From contig CM065295.1 in assembly GCA_032871835.1 (NCBI GenBank), positions 65,841,687 through 65,905,686 on the forward strand: a stretch of 64,000 nt of DNA. The letters run 5' to 3'. A program made the position numbers and the translations under genes. The stretch is from Dipteronia dyeriana. Its lineage: Eukaryota; Streptophyta; Magnoliopsida; Sapindales; Sapindaceae. The notes below the pieces were generated by a model. It saw only the letters and a list, made by a program, of their open reading frames with translations, ran no database searches and was not told the origin of the DNA. Shown here one piece after another: positions 44,539-57,690 of this stretch (position 1 is its first letter; every line of letters starts with the position of its first letter).

Positions 44539-45661
44539 TGTTAATAGTAAAATTTGGCTAGGGGTCAAAGAGAAATTTTCCACTCTCCCAGCCCGATTCG
44601 AAGCCCAAAATCGACATTCATAAAGCCCCGGGAGTACCATAAAACTACCCCGCAGAAGCACAGAAGGATCGCCGGGCTTCAGAACTATCAGGGAAGAAGC
44701 TAGGTACGACCAGGTCGAGCCCCCACGTGAACACTGGAATCCGGGCTTCTCGAGGCCACCTACCTAGGAACCTCGGTTCTTAGGGATCGGGCTCCTCAAC
44801 CATCCACTGAAAGCAAGTGAGGGTCGCCAAGCTCAAGCAACATTCGAAAGAAGCCCGACAAGCAAAGCAAGCCCCCTCCAGGTTAAGGCTTTTAGATGTC
44901 AAACTTAATTCATAGCCTGAACGAGAAGCCCACCAACTTTTCCAGGAGCCCGCTGTCCCCTCCACGATACAAGGAGGAAGAAGACCTCTAAGTGAATCAG
45001 ATCCATGTTACCTCCTAGAAAAGCCTACTAAGATGTCCATTCCAAGTTTCTGAGAATGGAACCAAAGCATAGATCTACCTCGCTCTACGAAGACTACGAA
45101 CGGCTAGCTTCGTGACCTCCATGAAGAATTATGCCGTAAGTACGCACATGAACATATCTACGTAATAACCCACATTTACATGCAAGTCAAGAGTTTGATT
45201 CCAAAAATAAAATAAACTTATCTTCGTCAACAATATCAGCGCCTCCGTTATTTACTCGGAGTCAACGACTTTCAAATAGAGGATCCCGCCCGATAAGGGG
45301 GGAGTAGGTTCAGAGAATCAAGGGGGGAGAAGGGACAGATAGACGACAGAGTAAAAGGGAGAGAGAAGTATGCTGAGCCTAAATTCTGTGATCAGAACAC
45401 GATCGTCGTGACATCCATTATTCGACAAGCACAAAGTCACCACCTTCCTACATTCTAGAGAGATAGTGAACATATGAGAGAGAATTCTGTATACCACGAG
45501 TAATCGATACTAAAGTCCCCACTTACTATTGTTGTACAAACATCCGTTTTTATCTAAGCAGGTTATGTATCAAAGGTACCGACCCCGGCCACCACCTCCG
45601 TGGTAGTGGTCTCAAGGATGTTAGTGGGAATCTGTCACCTTGAGTAAATTTCCTGTTAACA
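44539..45661 (+). mobile_element. Solo LTR, family L1
   Basis: 1123 bp, TGTTAATAGTAAAATTTGGC to TTTCCTGTTAACA, flanked by exact CATGG (44534-44538 and 45662-45666). Same family as 22295-23397 in the opposite orientation. The short ORF on the minus strand inside it is not a gene. Confidence 0.87.
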
Positions 45662-45666
45662 CATGG

Positions 45667-46785
45667 GTTCATGGCCCAGGTATGGATGCCCCCAAAACCC
45701 GCTGTTGGAACCGAACCCGAACCCTTTTAATTTAACAGGTTCATTGGTCGGGTTTGGATGGTAAAATCCTTCGCTGGTTCATGTGTGTTTGGTAAAACCC
45801 TCGCTTTTAAGCTTGACCCAAATCTATTTAATGAAGCCAACGCGGGGCCGAGTTTTGGTCCTAGAAGCAGTTTTTAGCTACAACAATTTGTCCCTCACTA
45901 TTTAAGGAAAGAGTTTCTAAGTTATAGAGTGTTAATAGGTCGAGTCGAGCATTGGTTTGTCTTTATGTCGAACTCAATCCGTTGCATTGTCGAGTCGGAC
46001 GTTGATTCGTTCTTACGTTTAACTCAATCCATGGTCTTATCGGGTGCCTGCTAGGCCAAAGGTTACATCCTTTTGACGACTTGGTTTCCTAGGGCTAACG
46101 TATCAGTCCCCGTTTAGGTGTTATTTTTGAAAATTGAAAAAACCCTTTTGGTTTCCCTAAGTAACTGCAGAACTTTACTAACTCCACTAGGTAACCGCTA
46201 GTGGTTAGCAATAATAAACACCGTGGTGACATGTGTAATGTGATGAAAATAAAACCATAAAATAAAACCTTTCAATAACTACCGACTAAACTTGGCTTTG
46301 AAGGCAACCAGAGGTTCTCTCCTTACTAGGTCTTAATCTCTTGCGATTTTTCTTCTACACGCACCATTCCAGATTCGGATCGCCAGTTTTTCTATACAAC
46401 CTTACTTGTATGTTTCGAATCACTTTTTATTTTTGTGCTTTTCCTTTAGTTTTCATTCGTTGAATTTATTTTTCACAATTCTCGAGAATTTAGAACACAA
46501 AGTAGCATAGTTATGGGCTTTCTTTGATACTTTTTGCATTTTTTTTAAATGGTTTGAGATGAAGATTTGTTGAAAAATCAAGCCTTGGTATCACTTTGCT
46601 AGTATGATACATACGCCTTTGGGTTGTGGAGTTTATTTAATACCTGGATTGGTGCTTTGATGGCTTGCAATTATTTTTGAAACCCTAGCAAGATATTTAG
46701 GCTTTTGTATTGAGATTTTTTGCCCGAAAGTTTGATTCCCAGGCTGAATACATTACGTTTCTTACATTTGTCAGTGTCAAAGAAG
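45667..46785. other. Leader region before the gag-like gene
   Basis: The first part has hAT-like GAACCCGAACCC motifs. From about 45930 it holds GTCGAGTCG and CTCAATCC repeats, and 46100-46780 resembles an untranslated leader with possible introns. No second protein is recognisable. Confidence 0.4.
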
Positions 46786-48174
46786 CATGTCGAGCGATGA
46801 GAAAACTGTACCGGATATACAAGACTTAAATTTTAGCTAGATGTCGAGTGGATCAAGTCCAAACCCAGAGGTTGCAGAGAGCGTTCTTGGAGACTTCGAT
46901 AAGGGAATAACTTTGGTTGAACCCCTGAGCGAGTCAAACACGATAGTATTAGTAGAAGTTGGAGCTACGAAAGTCGTGGTACAAATAGTTGATCGAGTTC
47001 CCTAAATATGTCAATGTCGAAGTGTCTTCTTATTTTGGGACACCGCTAGGCATTCTCTCTTGAGAAACCCAGTCAATGTGTTAAACGAAGACTACGTAGA
47101 AACTATTAGGGTGACTTATGGTATCCCCAAGTCGATCTCTATACACATTCCCTGAGAAGACGAACGATCTAATTGGGACATCCCCGGATGGACCTGTTTT
47201 TTTGAGTATCCTTACAAATATGGGTTTCATTTTTCGATTCCATCTTTGGCTCATAGACTGTTAGTCCACCACGGCAGAGCTCAAAGCCAACTCATGCCCA
47301 ATTCCTAGAGAATCCTTTTGGGTATTACTATTTTACTAGAAAAAAGGGAGATAAACTTTGGACTCACTTCCTTGCTACATACATATTGTTTGAAGCAACA
47401 TGACAAGGAGAAAGGTCGATACTTTTTATGTTTGAGACCTCATATGAGTCCCCTAATAGTAGAATTGACTATGAATGACATGAACGAGAAATATGTCTAC
47501 CATAAAAAATGGAGTAGGCCTGGAGAGTGTCGTGGTCGACTGTCATACTTTAATTACTCGACATTTACTTTTTATTGACCATTTATTTTCTTCCAGAAGT
47601 AAGCTAGAAGATAATATCCCTTCCAACGTCGTTGATAAGCGTACTAGGAAGATTTTGGAAATACCTGCTTAAGAGAGGAGTTAGAAGATAATCTTGACAT
47701 AAGGTAACCTAAGACTAAACGATTTGTGGATTCATTCGCCATGGAACAAACCACACATACCGTACCGCTACTTAAAGACATTGCGTTATATGCTTTGGTT
47801 AGAAGGGGGTTGGAATTGCTTTTTGGTCAACTTTTCTAACTCCAATCTATGATGATGTGCATCGTTTTACAGACAAGGTGATGTCGAACATGAAGTTTCA
47901 AAATCTTATTGAGGTAGCGAAACAACAAAAAAAAACTTTAAGGAAGAAAAGGAAGGTTGCAGCGAAGAAAAGGTTGACGACTCAAATCTCACAACAAGAT
48001 CCGATTCAAGTGGTTGATAACCAATCGTCAGAGTCTCTCCCAGAGCGTAGACAAAGAAGGTGAAAAGAAATGGCCTTGTCGAGTCAACCTCGATGAGCTA
48101 GGAACAACTTTCGGTCGCCTTTCCTCTGGACGTGTCATTGTTCGACAAACTTGCAAACTTTTTGTTCAAGTATG

Positions 48175-48726
48175 TGTAAGATTTTTATAAAACTGTGAAC
48201 AACATATTACATTATATTTTGAGTTTATATAAAACCAAATTGATTGGAATGTTTAAGTAAGTGAGAGTTGACCGGATAAAATCTGTTATTAATGTGATCA
48301 ATATTTGTTGGGCTCGGTGCACCTTAACTACATTAAATATATGTAGGATATGATATGGGCTATTGTATATGTGTGGCCTAGTATTCCTAATAGGACTATC
48401 CATCCTATTAGGGTTTTGAGAATCCTTTATAGGTTAGGATTCTATGAATTTATACTATATATAGGGAGTCCTTACTCTCACTCACAATGAACATATAACA
48501 TAATTATCTCTCCATTAGACAATCTGAGGAAGGTGAGAAGAGAGTGGAAGACTCTCTATTATTTAAATTATTTTCCTTGTTTTATTTTCAGGTTATCGTA
48601 TTATTATGGATTCGGGATTAAGACTCTACGAATTGGATTTTTTCCGTTGTGCTTCCAGGTACGTGTTTATTCATACTTATGCATACAATATGAGATCAAA
48701 TTATTTTCATATATATAATGCTGACA
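48175..48726 (+). repeat. 5' LTR of the LARD-like element
   Basis: Starts TGTAAGATTTTTATAAAAC, ends AATGCTGACA. TATA box CTATATATAGGG at about 48456-48467. Confidence 0.88.
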
Positions 48727-48727
48727 G

Positions 48728-48740
48728 TGGTATCAGAGCC
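48728..48740 (+). promoter_or_regulatory. Primer binding site (tRNA-iMet)
   Basis: TGGTATCAGAGCC, one base after the 5' LTR, is complementary to the 3' end of plant initiator tRNA-Met. Confidence 0.85.
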
Positions 48741-49917
48741 GCTCGTATTGTTGTATATACTGAATGTTTTTATGATATTGTATCTGTGTTTATTTTTACA
48801 CACTGGATTGAATTAATTATCGCTGCCCTAATTAATCTATGTTAGCATTTTAGCCTTCTAGGATGTGTATGGCACTATGGTATGTTATTATATCAAAATC
48901 AGACATGTCGACAGCAACTTAATAATAATTAAAGTTTATGTTTTATTTTGTGATTTTTTTGATCTGGTGTGGTAAGAGTTAGTGTTAAAAACCATGTATG
49001 TGTGAAGATGGTGAATCAATTGTTGTTGGATTCTATTGGTTGATGAATAAATAATTATGTCTAAAAGATTTATGTTTAGAAATCAGTTGTTGTGGTTGTG
49101 TATTTAGTGGGTAGATGAAAATCAAATCATTTGTGAGAATATGATACGCAATCAGACATGGATTAAACCCAGGTGTTGTTTGATCTACGCCTAGAAGCAG
49201 ATTGTTAGTTGCAGACCCATACCATAAAGCGGGTCGAATGGTGACCCAGACCTAGCACACAGGTCGCTGATATGGATACGGGTCGATGGCCTTGATCCAC
49301 AACCAGGAACGTGCCCATCGCGGGTCGACAGATCTGCACCTTACCGTCGTCTTATCGGTGATTGTGTGACCGCTGTTGGCCGTCAGACTTCCGGCCACAC
49401 GGCGAGGCTTGCTGCCGTGGAAGAGATTTCGCTGTTGGCTAATGTTTCAATTTGATTCGCGATTGATTGCGAATTGAGTAATTGGAATAGTGGACGAGGT
49501 GGCTTGCCGCTGCTTTTCCGAATGGTTGACGCCGTTCTGGTGGCCGGCTGGAGCAAGGTCGGATGGTGGCCATGAAGATCTAGGGTTTTTGGTTGATTTT
49601 GGTTTGAGCCACTTGTTGAGAATTAGATAAAATATGAGGACTGTTTTGTTATTTTCCAAGGTCTCTTTTTTAACTTAGTTAGAATGTTGGTCTGTTAGGC
49701 AATTTTTCTTGGGCCTTTTAGAATTAATAAAACATTGAGGTATCTATGTGTAATTGGGTATGTGTTGGGCAGATTTATAATTTCAAAAGATATTTGGGGC
49801 CAATTTAATATTTTGATAAATATAGGGGCCCATTTGAAATTTACCAAAATATGAGGCAATTTTAAAATTTTCCAATTTTTTAATGAAAAATAATTGCAGT
49901 TCATAAATAATTATTAT

Positions 49918-51300
49918 GATTTCGAATGATTATATTTCACGTTATGACTAATCATTAAGATTTGAGAAATTCGTCGGTTATCAATTATTAATGATTTTGA
50001 TTCAATAATTGATAAAATTTTCTCGTGAATCGGATGATTATGTTTCACGTAGTGACTAATCATTAATATTTTGAGAAATTCGTCGGTTACAATTATTGAT
50101 GAGGTTAAAATTAATAATCTGTTTTGAATATTCTCGTGACTCGAGTGATTATGTTTCACGTAGTGACTAGTCATTTCGTTTTTAATAATATAGTTGGTTA
50201 ACGATTATTAATTTGGTAAGTTTTAATAATTGATAGAATATTCTTGTGAATTTGATGATTATGTTTCACGTAGTGACTAATCATTAAGATTTTGAGATGT
50301 TCGTTGGTTATCAATTATTAAATTTGAAATGCAAAGATGGAAATGCATGTTTTAATCATCTCCATATGAGGGTTATCACATGTGATAGGTGATGTTCATC
50401 TTCGTTGGAGGTTCATCATCTTGAGGTATTCATCTATAGAACTGCAATGATTGAATTATATGCATGTGATGAGTGATGTTCTTGTCTGTAGAAGGTTCAT
50501 TATCTCGAGGTATTCACTTATACAATATGTTGTGAATGTTAGACACATGTGATGGGTGATGTTATTCTCCGTAGGAGGTTCATCATCTTGAGGTATTCAT
50601 TTATATAATGTGATATAAATATTTGAAATTTTTGGAAATTGCCTCTAATATATTTTCATTTAATTGAATGAAATTGCCCAACACTTAATGATGCCTACAT
50701 ATATGCTCACAAATAATATCTATTCAACATAAATTTAATAAGGTTATATATTTCTCATTATTTTACATAATTTAAAATAAAATTAAGTGTGACCGCGTTA
50801 GATTGATTAAGAGAAATATATAAATTTATGTTGAGTGTAATGATATTGGATTTGTAGTTAATGTTTTACAAATGCATAGCCTATGAAATTATTATGGATT
50901 TGTATGGTTACGTTTCTACGTAGTAAACTAACTATTAATATTTCATTATGATTCATTTATTTCATTGAGGACATGAATTGATTATATTCGAAGTTATTAT
51001 AAAGTTGGATGGTTATGTTTCTACGTAGTAGACTAACCATTAGAATTTTACAATGATCTTTTGATAGAAATTATATAATCAATTGTGTTTGGAATATTTG
51101 TGGAGTTGGATGACTATGTATTCACATATTGAACTAGTTGTTAAGATTCCATAATATTCCTTGGGTTATCAATAATTAAGGTTTTGAACTGCATTGAGGT
51201 AAAACTATACATGTGTTGTGTTGATCATCTGCCTAAGAGAGTCATCACTTGTGTAATGTGTTGTGTTGATCATCTGCCTAAGAGAGTCATCACTTGTGTA
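49918..51300 (+). repeat. Tandem repeat blocks inside the LARD-like element
   Basis: Block 1 (about 49918-50325): four units of ~111 bp with TGATTATGTTTCACGTAGTGAC and TTCGTYGGTTA. Block 2 (50345-50600): three units of ~100 bp with GTGATGGGTGATGTT and GGAGGTTCATCATCTTGAGG. Block 3 (50900-51150): three ~105-bp units with TGGTTAYGTTTCTACGTAGT. Block 4 (51215-51302): two nearly identical 43-bp units with GTTGATCATCTGCCTAAGAG. Blocks 1 and 3 share a TTTCWACGTAGT core and may be one older array. Confidence 0.75.
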
Positions 51301-54246
51301 AGTTTTGTGAGCATTGAAGAAAAAAGAGTGATATTCATCTCCTAAAGAAGTTAATCCCTTGTAGGAAAGTTTTAACACGTGCGTTGTGGTCTTTATCCAA
51401 AAAACAAATCATGATGTTGTGTTGGATTTCTATGAAGGTTAAATCATTATTTATAATGATTATGGAAATCGATGTGAGCATGAATATACTGTGATTTAAT
51501 TCATTTTAAACACCTCTACTAGTTTTAAATACATGTCATTAAGATATTTGTTGATGGACCTTTTTGGTGGATTAGATGAGACGCTCAAATTGGTTTTTAC
51601 CTTAATGAGGATTAAATGATAAATAAAGTTTAGTGAACCCACTGTCGAAAGTTTGTTAAGGTCTAGTGCCTTATACATAGATGGAGATTAATCTATTATG
51701 GAGTTATGTCTTTTGTTTATCATTTTGATAAAGGTGATAGGGTACAAACACCATAGGAAGTAGTCTGAAAATTTTGACAATTCAGCATAGCAAGTCAAAG
51801 AAAATAAATACTGAGGATATAAAATAATTTGCTATCGCAAGAAAATATACCTCTTAATTTATGTTTTGAATTATTTGATTAATTTTCAATTAAGCTCTTA
51901 GTGAGTTATTTCTTGTGATACATTTTATATTATAAATTCTTACAATGAACTCAGTATTTAATAGAGGCCAATTGGTTAAGAGGTTTTATTTGAATTCATA
52001 TGAATTCATGATAAAATTTAGATTATCTTTAACCTCTAAAAGTTTTATTAGATGATATTTTCGATTTTGGTTCTGTATAGCAAAGTACAATTTTCATAAT
52101 AAGACTGAGAATTTAAATTAATATCTTGAAGCTTATTCAAGATAATAGATTCTTGCTTATGATTTCACCTAGCGAGTTATATGGTGATTTCTGTAAATAA
52201 TAATCTTTATGGGTCTTCGAACTCTTCTCGAATTCTAAATTCTACTTTTTGGTTTTAGAATAGATTGATTATTGTTCTTGTAGTTTAGATATAATTCTTT
52301 TCAATTGCATGACTAAATGTAGAATTGAGATAATTGATTCGTAGGACATTTTGATTTTTTTATTGAATTAAAAGTGATCTCATAAAATATAAGGATAGGA
52401 CTGCAAAGATTATAAACTATTGGGAATAGTTCATAGAACTTGTCTTATTTTATTTATGAGAATAATTGTATCTAGACATTAGACATTCTTAGGGGGAGAG
52501 AGTGATGTTGTTAAGAATGTATTATTTAAAAGACTTGCGTTTAAGGAAGAAATCTCGTGCTTTGTGATATTTATATTGAATAAATGTCATATTTATTGAA
52601 TTGCAATTTTGGATGTCATTGGAGTTAAAGTTTTGACTTAGTTGTCAAACAGTTGCAAACTAATTGGTTGAAAGTCATATTGTCAGGTTTATGGTTTGAA
52701 TGTTTTACATGGAAAACGAGTATTAAGTTTGTATACTTTAAAACTTCGTTGACAGAAAATAATCAAGTTTCCAGATAATGGTGTTTATTTTAATAATGTT
52801 ATAACAATTAAGACTTTGTTAAAAGTTTTATTTTGTCATTAGACATAACTGAGGGTCAGTGAGATTAAGTTTATTTTCTATGTGTTCTATGTTGTCATTT
52901 GTGTGTGACATTAAGAATCTTTTCTCTAGTATTTCGAGGTGAAAAATCTCGAACAAGCATATTTTGATAATACTATTGAGAAAATATATTAATAGAGCAC
53001 TTAAATGGTTAGTATGATTACAAGTTTACTTATTTGATATACCTCTTGGTAAAAGTGATAAACTTACATAAGTTTTTAATTCCTCAAGTAAACTGGAGCG
53101 TTCTCATATGAAAAATGTCATGTATGTATCCACAAATGATAGTTTGATGTAAACTTAATATATATGTATTGATTATATGATTACATTAGTAGACTTTATG
53201 AATTTCAAACCAATTTGACATGTACCAATAGATAGTTATAAAAAAAATTAAATGGTTTCATCGTATTTGTAGAGGTTAATTGTTTCATGCTCACATATGT
53301 GTATGTATAAAGAAATACGTGGCTTTATATATTGCAACTCTAAAGAATTTTGATTGTGAAATCATATTTTGAGGTAGATTGTGATAATTTCACTGTATTT
53401 ATCTTCTCTGAATATGCTAAGAGATCTCAGAGGTTTAACCATATGAATATTGTGGTGAAAGAAGATTTAAGAGTTGTGAGTTTCTAATAGCCATATGTAA
53501 AATAACTCTTGATACACTAATCAAGATATTTGACTCTAAAAGTTTTGTGGAGCATGTTGTATCCTGCATTGGATTGAAATTTTTGATGTGTTTGGTTAGT
53601 GGGAGTTGTCTTTAATTAGATTAACTGCATTTATTCTATGCATGTTTGTTTCATATTCTCGAGAATGTATTGTATATGCATGTTAAGATGTTGTCATACT
53701 TACTATTGTGTGCACACAGATGATTGATTATGACAAGAAATCTCAAACTTTTAGTTTGAGGGGACAATTCACTCATAAGGTATAAAGTTTCCACCGATGA
53801 GTGCACATTACTTAAGACATAAAGTTTTTGCCCGTCTTAAGGGAGGTTGAACTCATGGTCAAAGTGTTTGGTCAATGAGTGTAAAATGCTTAGGATATTA
53901 AGTTGCTCGTCTTAAGTTGCTTCGTATAATGCGAAGTTGGACATATATGGAAATAGACATGATGATCACATCTGCATGTAATTTCCATACCACACATACA
54001 TACCATTTTTACCCGGGTAGGTAGAGCTAAGGGTATTTTGATTACATATAGTTTTATGTTGACTAAAGATATAATGATCTATGTAGTTGGATATTTAAGG
54101 TTCTATTGGACTAAGGGGAATGAAGATGTTACTCTCTTAAACATTATTTGTGGCCACATATAATTATTTGTCAGTTTGGAGAATTGTTTTCTAAAATGAA
54201 TTTTTAAAACTAAAATAATAATGTCTATGTAGCTCAAGTGAGAGAA

Positions 54247-54797
54247 TGTTAGATTTTTATAAAATTGTGAGCAACATATTACATTATATTTTGAGTTTGT
54301 AAAAACCGAATTGATTGGAATGTTTAAGTAAGTGAAAGTTGACCGGATAAAGCCCGTTATTATTGTGATCAATATTTGTTGGGCTCGATGCACCTTAACT
54401 ACATTAAATATATATAGGATATGGTATAGGCTATTGTATATGTGTGGCCTAATATTCTTCTTAGGACTAGCCATCATATTAGGGTTTTGAGAATCCTTTA
54501 TGAGTTAAGATTCTATGAAGTTATACTATATATAGGGGGTCTCTACTCTCACTCACAATGAACGTATAACATAATTGTCTCCCCACTAGGCAATCTGAGG
54601 AAGGTGAGAATAGAGTAGAAGACTCTCTATTGTTTTAATTGTTTTCCTTGTTTTATTTTCAGGTTATCGTATTATTATGGATTCGGGATTAAAACTCTAC
54701 GAATTGGATATTTTCCGTTACGCTTTCAGGTACGCGTTTATTCATACTTATACAAACAATACGACATCGAATTATTTTCATATATATAATGCTGACA
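54247..54797 (+). repeat. 3' LTR of the LARD-like element
   Basis: Starts TGTTAGATTTTTATAAAATTG, ends AATGCTGACA. It differs from the 5' LTR by scattered substitutions and small indels. Confidence 0.88.
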
Positions 54798-55434
54798 GTA
54801 TGATGACTTATTTTTCCCGTAGACAAGAAGCATTTGGAAGAGGTCGGCTTACCTAAGGCGATTGACGTCGGGCTGACTACAGCATTCTAGGTATAAAATT
54901 TTTTGTCTGACGTTCGTGTATGCATGTTTGATTTTTTTCTTATTATTTTCCTAGTTGTTGACTTTTCATGCTCAATTTCATTTGAAGGATGAATTCGATG
55001 ACTATCGCAAGAAATGCAAGAAGAAGATTGATAATTTGAGGAAAGTTGAGAATGAGGCTACGAGAATGTTGATGAAGACTGGAAATGAGTTGAAAAAAGG
55101 TGCATGAGGAGCTGGAGAGGTTGAATGGAGAGCTCACAGAAATTGATGAGGAGCTTCAAACCAATGATGATGGCTATAAGGCGTTGTACGACTGACTCTA
55201 TACTGTGGTACTTGATGCCATATGCAAAACTCCATTGAAGCTCATAAGGGAGTACCTGGCTGGCAAGCATTCTGAATGGAAGCCAGAAGTGGAGATTTCA
55301 AAATGGGAGGAGGCGCAATGGCTCGACGCAGATGAGACCTTGGTTGATGACCAACCTGCAGCTGTTCAGGGCGAAGGCAAGACCTCTAAAGAAGTTAAGG
55401 CCGACAATCAAGACAGAGTTGGAGATGCTTGAAG

Positions 55435-55969
55435 TTTATTATTCTTTATTATATTTATCCCTATTTTTTTAAGACAATGGATTATATATATATATATATA
55501 TTTGTGTCGAACGGGGTACTTCTTATAATTTCCCCGTATTGACTAAGTATGTAATTAACGTAGGATTTTTTCACTGCTTAACTTTTATTTTGATGAATTG
55601 GAATCCGACTTGACTGTTTAATTCGTTGTCGACTGGCATTTATGATATCTGCTTAATTCATTGTGACAACCATTTTAGTATTTTTTTTTATTGAATGAAT
55701 ATCGATTTGTGTGTTGATCTATTCAAGATATTATATACTAGTGGTCGACGGGACTAAGCAGTGTATAGTATGATAAGAGGTCGACAGAGACCTTTGTTAA
55801 AGAAGTAGAGATCGACAAGATCAACCACTTGTAATTGTTGTAATTTGAGGTCGATGTGGACCTTTGATTAAAAAGTAGAGGTGGACAAATAATATAACTT
55901 GATGAAATGAAGTAGATTGAACTTTTTAAATAAGGCATGACTCGATTGATTGGTCTGTAATGACTTTAT
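55435..55969. other. Downstream region of the gag-like gene
   Basis: A (AT) run at about 55484-55502 and four GTCGAC/AGGTCGA-type motifs at 55740-55890. No protein recognised. Confidence 0.4.
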
Positions 55970-56210
55970 AATTATTTTATACATTCGTAAAGGGATGATT
56001 AACTCATATGGTACAAGATTTTAACATGTTATTTTATTAGTGTAAGTGATTTAAGACAAAAGGATTTACCCGTTTAAGATACGTAAAGGAAGCGAGGGTT
56101 GAACCTAAATGGGAATATGCATGATGATCATAATTTCGTGTAATTTTCATGGCATTTACACATTGCATACAAATATTACATGGGTTGATATAGCTAAGAG
56201 TGTTTTAATT
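55970..56210 (+). mobile_element. Relict of the LARD-like interior
   Basis: Resembles 53760-54040: CATGATGATCA followed by a GTAATTTTCAT/GTAATTTCCAT block, then ACATGGGTTGATATAGCTAAG against CCCGGGTAGGTAGAGCTAAG, and a TAAGA(C/T)A..AAG block. It is more diverged than the intact element and stops at the CACTA-like terminus. Confidence 0.5.
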
Positions 56211-56400
56211 CACTTCAAGAAAATGTGGCTTTTACCAAACCTATTTGACCACGGATGGACATCTGCAGTGAAAACCTTTGCAAACTATGTTGTAGTTTGA
56301 CAGGTGTGGTAAATATTTACCGCACTTATTGAGCACAGATGTACGTGCGGTAAATTTTTTATAAAAAACATAAATTGCATGTATAAGTGCATGACACGAT
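56211..56400 (+). mobile_element. CACTA (En/Spm)-like terminus
   Basis: Starts CACTTCAAGAAAATGTGGC, close to the CACTACAAGAAAA terminus of plant CACTA elements, and is followed by subterminal GTGCGGTAAATTTT, CTGCAGTGAAAACC and TTTACCGCAC motifs in both orientations. The matching right end was not found. The leader-like sequence to about 56980 may belong to it (open frame at 56508-56705, family unknown). Confidence 0.5.
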
Positions 56401-56986
56401 AGAAAAACCTAAATCTAAATCACTAAACCTAAATCCCTAAATCACTTCAGCCGCTAAACTCAGTTACACGCCTACACCGGCCACCACCCTCAGCCTTCTT
56501 TACCTCATTGGCGTCGCCTCATCTCGACGCTGGTCGCAGTTCCGCAGCAGCAGGATTACTTTTAAGTATTCTCTTCTTTGAAAATCTCCTTCGATGTTTT
56601 TTAAAGAGTCATCTTCTAGTTTTTATTTTTACATTCGCTCGTATTTCAGAGATTGAAGTCAGTTTCGCATATTGTCCGAATTGTCTGTGTTTTTGTTGCG
56701 ATTAGTTATAGTTTTTTTTATATTTGAAAAAAGAAATTGTACAAAATTTGAGGTTAGTTTTGCTTTTACTTGATTCAACGAGTTTCGACTTTGATTCGCT
56801 TAACTTATTCATGCTGTTCGTGTTATTTTATCATTAATTGTTAGATATTTGCACGTCTTCAATTTAACTGATTTGTTTCTGTTCGTTGTCAGGAATTTCA
56901 GGTTTGTTTCATTTCATTTTAGGTCTTTGGTTCAATTTGTTTGGTTGTCCGAGATTTTTCATGGTGTACGGCGGTGTTAGAACTTA

Positions 56987-57687
56987 GGTCCAGTTTGGTA
57001 TTGTTGTGCTGTGGGGAGAAGTGCTTTTAAAATTGTTGTGGGGGAAATTGCTTTTAGAATTGTTGTGGGAAGAGTCAGCTGAGTGTTTGGTAAACTGATT
57101 TTCAAAAGTGCTGGGAGAACTAAAAGCAACTCCAATGTGTTTGGTAAACTGAAGTAAAAAATGTTGTGAATGTATAAAATTACTACAAGGACATGACATC
57201 TAAATGATACTAATGTGTTATACTTTATATTTCTTGTTTATTTGTGTTTAGTGTTAAGTGTTAATTGTTATATAATTATGGTACTTTATTGAATTAATTA
57301 GACTTATTTTTTATTTTACTTTATTGAATTAATTAGTCTCATTTTTTTATTCTACTTTATTGAATTAATTAATCAAATTTTTTTATACAGTTACGGTAAT
57401 AATTTTTTTGTACAACAATGTAAACCCAATTTTTTTTGGTAAATTTTGTTAAAGGTAAAGATAAAATTGGAAAGTTAACAAAATTTCATTTAATATTACT
57501 GTAGCGCGTTTTCTAAAAGTAGAAACCAAAATCCAAAAGCATGTATTTGTAGCTTCTTAAAAACTCAGTTGAGAGAAGCTAAAAGTGTCCAAAAGCACTT
57601 CTCTACGATTTTACCAAACACCCTGTCTTTGGTCCAGAATCACTTTTGATCCCAAAAGCAGCTGAAGAAGTAATGCCAAACTGGGCC
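56987..57687 (+). mobile_element. Tourist-like MITE (PIF/Harbinger), copy 2
   Basis: 701 bp flanked by TTA (56984-56986 and 57688-57690). Ends GGTCCAGTTTGGTATTG and complement GGCCCAGTTTGGCATTA. It is homologous to 2132-2866 along its length in the opposite orientation (TCAGCTGAGTGTTTGGTAAA in both). Confidence 0.85.
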
Positions 57688-57690
57688 TTA

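Larger units (their letters stand above)
48175..54797 (+). mobile_element. Large non-coding LTR retrotransposon (LARD-like)
   Basis: 6623 bp flanked by exact GTATG (48170-48174 and 54798-54802). LTRs 48175-48726 (552 bp) and 54247-54797 (551 bp) are clearly alike. The 5' LTR is followed by TGGTATCAGAGCC (48728-48740), the initiator tRNA-Met primer site, and AAGTGAGAGAA precedes the 3' LTR. The 5.5-kb interior has no recognisable gag or pol and only short frames, but several tandem repeat blocks. This fits a large retrotransposon derivative that would need proteins in trans. It inserted into the gag-like gene. Confidence 0.9.
46786..55434 (+). pseudogene. gag-like 'putative gypsy-type transposon' (Transposase_28-type) pseudogene
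   Basis: Begins near MSSDEKTVPDIQDLNF (46786) and continues with MSSGSSPNPEVAESVLGDF after a stop. The conserved part (about 47080-47520) reads FFEYPYKYGFHFSIPSLAHR, LLGITILLEKREINFGLTSL and YFLCLRPHMSPLIVELTMND. This is the gag-like domain found in many plant retroelement ORFs. After a basic segment (47890-48060) the gene is cut by the LTR element at 48175. It resumes at 54803 (DDLFFP, then HLEEVGLPKAIDVGLTTAF in a shifted frame), has a likely intron ending TTTTCCTAG at about 54955, and ends in a coiled-coil-like region (EFDDYRKKCKKKIDNL) and an acidic tail stopping at 55434. Stops, a one-base frameshift and a Gln-to-stop at the intron edge make it dead. No LTRs for its own element were identified. 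Confidence 0.72.
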
